NCBI RefSeq assembly: GCF_026013415.1
Contig: NZ_JAPDOK010000001.1
Span: forward strand, 189,342-253,341
Length of the DNA stretch: 64,000 nucleotides
Reading direction: 5' to 3'
Source of the DNA: Sphingomonas caeni
Lineage (GTDB): Bacteria > Pseudomonadota > Alphaproteobacteria > Sphingomonadales > Sphingomonadaceae
In this document: positions 60,804-64,000 of the stretch, piece after piece
Layout of the letters: every line of letters starts with the position of its first letter
Position numbering within the stretch: the first letter of the stretch is position 1
Translations under genes and position numbers: made by a program
Notes under the pieces: model-generated
What the model was told of the DNA's origin: nothing
Database searches by the model: none
The model's input: the letters and a program-made list of their open reading frames with translations, nothing else

Positions 60804-60988
60804 TCGAGTTCGTCCCGCCGATCCCCAGCCCCTGCATCAATGTCTGCCGGATCGACCGCGGCAGCCGCTGGTGCGCGGGATGCGGGCGGACCAACGCAGA
60901 GATTGCGCGCTGGGGCTATACCGACGACGCCGATCGCGACGCGGTGATGGCCGAACTGCCCGCGCGGCTGGCGGCGATGGGGAGCTGA
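60791..60988 (+). CDS. DUF1289 family small protein
   Basis: A 65-residue protein with four spaced cysteines: SPCINVCRID, then WCAGCGRTNAEIARW. This is the DUF1289 signature and suggests binding of a metal or an iron-sulphur cluster. Function unknown. It is coupled to the thioredoxin-like gene by overlap. Confidence 0.9.
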   Translation: MDELIEFVPPIPSPCINVCRIDRGSRWCAGCGRTNAEIARWGYTDDADRDAVMAELPARLAAMGS

Positions 60989-61027
60989 GCTCCCCAGGCG
61001 TCATCCCGGCGAAGCGGGGAAGACGCC
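60979..61027. terminator. Hairpin pair between convergent genes
   Basis: GGGGAGC-TGA-GCTCCCC (60979-60995) spans the DUF1289 stop codon, and GGCGTC/GACGCC (60997-61002/61022-61027) follows around CCCGGCGAAGCGGGG. There is no T tract; termination is likely but not certain. Confidence 0.5.
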
Positions 61028-61036
61028 AGGAGCCGC

Positions 61037-61663
61037 TCAAGCCGGCGCCAGTTCCGCCGCCAGTGCGTCGTCGAGCTCGTTGCCGCGCTTGTACGCCTCG
61101 CGCGCGCTCACCCGGCCATAATAGTCGGCAAAGGCATCGCGCTTGGGCAATGTTCCGAACTGCACGCCCCAGCCCACCGCCGACCCGACATAGACGTCCG
61201 CCGCGGTGAAGCGGTCGCCCGCGATATAGGGATGCGCCGAGACCGCCTTTTCCAGCGTATCGACCGCGAGATCGTAATTGCCATAGCCGAACATCCGGCC
61301 CTGCTCGGGGCTGGGCACGAACTTGGCGAAATTATTGGTGACCGCCTGCTCCAGCGGCCCGGCGGCGAAGAACAGCCAGCGATAATAATCGGCCCGCTCC
61401 GCCTCGGTCGGCGCCAGCCCCGCCTCGGGGAAGGCGTCGGCCAGATAGGCGCAGATCGCCGCGCATTCGGTCACCACCTTGCCCTTGTGGACGATCGCCG
61501 GGACCTTCCCCATCGGATTGATCGAGAGATAGGGCTCGGCCTTCATCGTCGAGGCGTAGTCGACCAGCTCGGTGCGATATTCCGCCCCGCTCTCCTCGAG
61601 CATCCAGCGGATGATCCGCCCGCGCGATTGCGGGTTGGTGTAGAAAACCAGTTCGTCAGCCAT
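61037..61663 (-). CDS. Glutathione S-transferase
   Basis: A 208-residue GST. N-terminal thioredoxin-like domain with YTNPQSRGRIIRWMLEE, INPMGKVPA and the glutathione-contacting TECAAICAYLAD; C-terminal helical domain with AGDRFTAADVY. It conjugates or reduces electrophiles. The ATG has GGAGGAG upstream. Confidence 0.93.
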   Translation of the reverse strand: MADELVFYTNPQSRGRIIRWMLEESGAEYRTELVDYASTMKAEPYLSINPMGKVPAIVHKGKVVTECAAICAYLADAFPEAGLAPTEAERADYYRWLFFAAGPLEQAVTNNFAKFVPSPEQGRMFGYGNYDLAVDTLEKAVSAHPYIAGDRFTAADVYVGSAVGWGVQFGTLPKRDAFADYYGRVSAREAYKRGNELDDALAAELAPA

Positions 61664-61726
61664 GGTTTCGCTCCTCCGATTCGTTGGAACATATCATGAA
61701 CGATATGACCGCCGCGTCAAGCACGG

Positions 61727-62599
61727 TCAAAGCGTCGAGAAGGTCGCCAGCAGCCGCGCCCACGCCTTCTCCGCCTGCGCCTGATTGTAGACCCGGCTGT
61801 CCGGCGGGCACCAGCCATGGTTCGCCCCGGCATAGACTTCGATCTCGGCGGGGACCTTCGCGGCGACGAAAGCCGCGCGGAGCGTCTCCTTGTCCTGCGG
61901 TGCGCGCTGGTCGTCATTCTCGGCGACCGCGAACAGATAGCGCCCCTTCATCTGCGGCACGAGCAAGTGCGGGCTATCGGGATTGGGGGTCACCAGCCCA
62001 CCGCCATGGAAGGACCCGCCCGCACGCACCCGCCCGTTCACCGCCGCGGCGGTGCGCATCACCAGCGGCCCGCCCATGCAATAGCCGGTGGTGCCGATGC
62101 CGCGCTTCCGGTCGGTCTCCTTCTGCGCGTCGATGAACTTGATGAAGGCCGTCGCATCGCCGATCGTCGCATCGGGCGTGAGCAGCTTGCGATATTCCAT
62201 CGCGCGCGAGCGGATCTCGGGGGCGTCGGGCGCCTCGCCCTCCTTGGTGTAGGGCGGCTTGGCCGAGCGGTAGAAGGGATTGACGGTCAGCACCGCATAG
62301 CCCGACTCGGCGAGCCGGTCGGCCATCTGGCGAAAGGCGGGGCGCAGACCGCCAATGTCCGGCCATACCAGCACGCCGGGATGCTTGCCGCGCGCGGGCG
62401 CGACGAAATAGGCATCGCACACGCCGTCGGGCGTGGTGATGGTGACGTCCCGGCCCTTGACCGGCATCGCGTTGGCGGCGCGCGGCAGCAGCGCCATCAG
62501 CCCCGCGGCGGCGGTTCCGGCGCCGAAGGCCCGGCGCGAAATCCCGCCGGTCGTGGCGAGGAAGCGATCATTGTCGGCGGCGGTCAGTTCATCGCACAT
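61727..62599 (-). CDS. Dienelactone hydrolase family protein with Tat-like signal
   Basis: A 290-residue alpha/beta hydrolase. A twin-arginine motif (SRRAFGAG, 21-28) precedes a hydrophobic stretch ending ANA, so Tat export is likely. The DLH triad is visible: Cys174 in GYCMGG, Asp230 and His261 in GANHGW. DLH-type enzymes open lactone rings or hydrolyse small esters; the substrate is unknown. Confidence 0.9.
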   Translation of the reverse strand: MCDELTAADNDRFLATTGGISRRAFGAGTAAAGLMALLPRAANAMPVKGRDVTITTPDGVCDAYFVAPARGKHPGVLVWPDIGGLRPAFRQMADRLAESGYAVLTVNPFYRSAKPPYTKEGEAPDAPEIRSRAMEYRKLLTPDATIGDATAFIKFIDAQKETDRKRGIGTTGYCMGGPLVMRTAAAVNGRVRAGGSFHGGGLVTPNPDSPHLLVPQMKGRYLFAVAENDDQRAPQDKETLRAAFVAAKVPAEIEVYAGANHGWCPPDSRVYNQAQAEKAWARLLATFSTL

Positions 62600-62687
62600 G
62601 CTCGTCTCTCCCTATCCCGACCTCGCCCGAGTCTAGCGCCCGCGCCGCCCCTTCCAAAGCGCGATTTCGTCTGCTCTACCCGCAACG

Positions 62688-63503
62688 ATGCAACTCGCCG
62701 CCTATCTCGACCGCATCGGCCATACCGGCCCGATCGCGCCCGATCTCGCCACGCTCGAATCGATCGTGCGCGCGCATATCGCCACGGTACCGTTCGAGAA
62801 TCTGGATGTGCAGTTGGACCGGCCCGTCGGGATCGGCCTCGACTCGATCTTCGCCAAGATCGTCGGCGCACGGCGCGGCGGCTGGTGTTTCGAACAGAAT
62901 GGCTTGCTCGGCTGGGCGCTCGGCGAGATCGGGTTCGAGGTGCGGCGGATTTCCGCTGGCGTGATGCGCGTCGTGCGCGGCGACATGGCGCTCGGCAATC
63001 ACCTCGCGCTGATCGTCATGCTCGACGGGCAGCCCTGGCTGGTCGATGTCGGCTTTGGCGGATCGCAGGCAGCACCGCTTCCGCTTCGGGAAGGCGAGCG
63101 GCTCGACACTCCCTTCGCCGTCTCGCTGACCGAGGCCAATGGCTGGTGGCGCTTCGCCGAACGCGCGGGCGAAGGCGATCCGTTCAGCTTCGATTTCCGC
63201 GCCGAGCCGGCCGACGAGGCGCTGCTCGCGGCGCGGTGCGCGGCGCTCCAGGCCGATCCCGAATCGGTCTTCGTCCAGAACCTCGTCGTCCAGCAACGCC
63301 AGGGCGACCGGCACCTCACGTTGCGCGGACGGGTATTCAGCATCCGATCGGCCGAGGGCGAGGAGAAGAAGCTGGTCGATAGCGCCGACGAGTTCGTCAC
63401 GCTGCTGGGCGACCGGTTCGGGCTCAACCTTCCCGAAGCCGCCGGGCTGTGGGACAAGGTCTGTGTGCGCCACGAGCTGTTGTTCGCCAAGGAGGATCGG
63501 TGA
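62688..63503 (+). CDS. nat: Arylamine N-acetyltransferase
   Basis: A 271-residue enzyme moving acetyl from acetyl-CoA to arylamines or hydrazines. The catalytic triad is Cys67 in RRGGWCFEQN, His105 in NHLALIV and Asp120 in VDVGFGGS. Length and N-terminal YLDRIG match bacterial NATs. The next gene starts inside its stop codon (TGATG). Confidence 0.94.
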   Translation: MQLAAYLDRIGHTGPIAPDLATLESIVRAHIATVPFENLDVQLDRPVGIGLDSIFAKIVGARRGGWCFEQNGLLGWALGEIGFEVRRISAGVMRVVRGDMALGNHLALIVMLDGQPWLVDVGFGGSQAAPLPLREGERLDTPFAVSLTEANGWWRFAERAGEGDPFSFDFRAEPADEALLAARCAALQADPESVFVQNLVVQQRQGDRHLTLRGRVFSIRSAEGEEKKLVDSADEFVTLLGDRFGLNLPEAAGLWDKVCVRHELLFAKEDR

Positions 63504-63868
63504 TGGACGACCCCACCGCCATCGCCCGGCCCTTCGTGCCCGCAAAGGATTTCGCGCTGAGCAAGGCATTCTACGACGCGATCGGCTTCGAGAAGCAGCA
63601 TGACGGCGAGGTCGCGATCTACCGGATCGGCGCGACCAGCTTCATCCTGCAAAACTATTATGTGCCCGACTGGGCAAACAATTTCATGATGCAGCTGCTG
63701 GTCGATGATCTGGACGGCTGGTGGGCGCACCTCGACGCGCTCGACCTGCCAGCGCGCTTCGGCGTGCCGACGCTCCGCGCGCCTGCGATGCAGCCCTGGG
63801 GGTTGCGCGTGGGCTATCTGGTCGATCCGTCGGGCGTGCTGTGGCACGTGGCCCAGCGTTCCGAATGA
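63503..63868 (+). CDS. VOC/glyoxalase superfamily protein
   Basis: A 121-residue single-module vicinal-oxygen-chelate protein (ARPFVPAKDFALSKAFYDAIGFE, a central sheet, and YLVDPSGVLWHVAQ at the end). VOC proteins include resistance proteins and small metal-dependent enzymes; no specific role is evident. Start decided by TGATG coupling to nat, with AAGGAGG upstream. Confidence 0.88.
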   Translation: MDDPTAIARPFVPAKDFALSKAFYDAIGFEKQHDGEVAIYRIGATSFILQNYYVPDWANNFMMQLLVDDLDGWWAHLDALDLPARFGVPTLRAPAMQPWGLRVGYLVDPSGVLWHVAQRSE

Positions 63869-63892
63869 TTCCCCTCCCTGCAGGGAGGGGAA
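63869..63892. terminator. Bidirectional terminator hairpin
   Basis: TTCCCCTCCC (63869-63878) and GGGAGGGGAA (63883-63892) pair perfectly around TGCA, between the VOC gene stop and the convergent partial gene. Confidence 0.65.
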
Positions 63893-63900
63893 CTTAAGGC

Positions 63901-64000
63901 TCAGCGGAACAGATTCTCCGCGGTCGGCTCGGCGTTCGGGTCGCCATGCTCGGCGATCTCGGCGGCGTGCGCCGCGGCGGTGCGCTCGGCGCGCAGCTCC
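63901..64000 (-). CDS. C-terminal end of an unidentified protein (cut by window edge)
   Basis: The last 32 codons of a minus-strand gene, ending AENLFR and stop at 63901-63903. It is Ala/Glu-rich and probably helical. Codon use agrees with coding sequence, but too little is present to name it. Confidence 0.55.
   Translation of the reverse strand, partial: ELRAERTAAAHAAEIAEHGDPNAEPTAENLFR

Overview
The window reads as one contiguous stretch of chromosome from a GC-rich alphaproteobacterium of the Sphingomonas group. This is inferred from a CtrA master regulator and a CpdR receiver, clusters of the CcrM methylation site GANTC, a PhoK-type alkaline phosphatase close to the Sphingomonas enzyme, SapC, and several TonB-dependent receptors. 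Genes are densely packed, mostly with 1- to 8-base overlaps (ATGA, GTGA, TGATG). No prophage, plasmid backbone, transposase or CRISPR array was found.

Layout. 1-5 kb: the start of rpsL with a structured leader, a bactofilin, small membrane proteins, a protein with a duplicated helix-turn-helix domain coupled to a DUF3140 gene, and a small islet bordered by short repeats. 5-8.6 kb: part of the pyruvate dehydrogenase operon (pdhC ... lpd) with a thioesterase inside it. 8.7-17.5 kb: a stress protein, an M28 peptidase, an RcnB-like protein, msrC, arfB, a pseudouridine synthase, a three-domain MVL-type lectin, and the wrbA/pirin/LysR redox group. 17.5-25 kb: ctrA, a tightly coupled oxidoreductase/amidohydrolase/HPP/lipoprotein operon, and threonine deaminase. 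25-29.3 kb: bpt, and an ATP-grasp/alpha-E/transglutaminase-like operon. 29.4-34.3 kb: a DsbD-like reductase, phoK and a beta-helix protein. 34.3-44.6 kb: valine catabolism (acyl-CoA dehydrogenase, a PHA synthase, HIBYL-CoA hydrolase, enoyl-CoA hydratase, mmsB and, separately, mmsA), interrupted by a deacetylase, a seven-helix AraC regulator and a sterol desaturase. 44.7-49.4 kb: a cobalamin riboswitch controlling btuB-F-C-D. 49.6-53.8 kb: TonB receptor, YfiR and hybrid histidine kinase. 53.8-64 kb: tRNA-Val, cpdR, a formylglutamate amidohydrolase, a likely small RNA, sapC, an FAD oxidase, a DEAD helicase, and assorted redox and detoxification genes.

Functional threads. Cell cycle: bactofilin, CtrA and CpdR. 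Central carbon: PDH E2/E3 and valine breakdown feeding propionyl-CoA and possibly PHA. Cofactor uptake: a complete cobalamin importer under riboswitch control. Envelope sensing: the receptor-YfiR-kinase operon. Several families of intergenic palindromes and short dispersed repeats recur through the window. The least understood items are the ATP-grasp/alpha-E/transglutaminase-like operon, the lectin, the candidate small RNA near 55.6 kb and the GANTC-rich regions upstream of ctrA and bpt.
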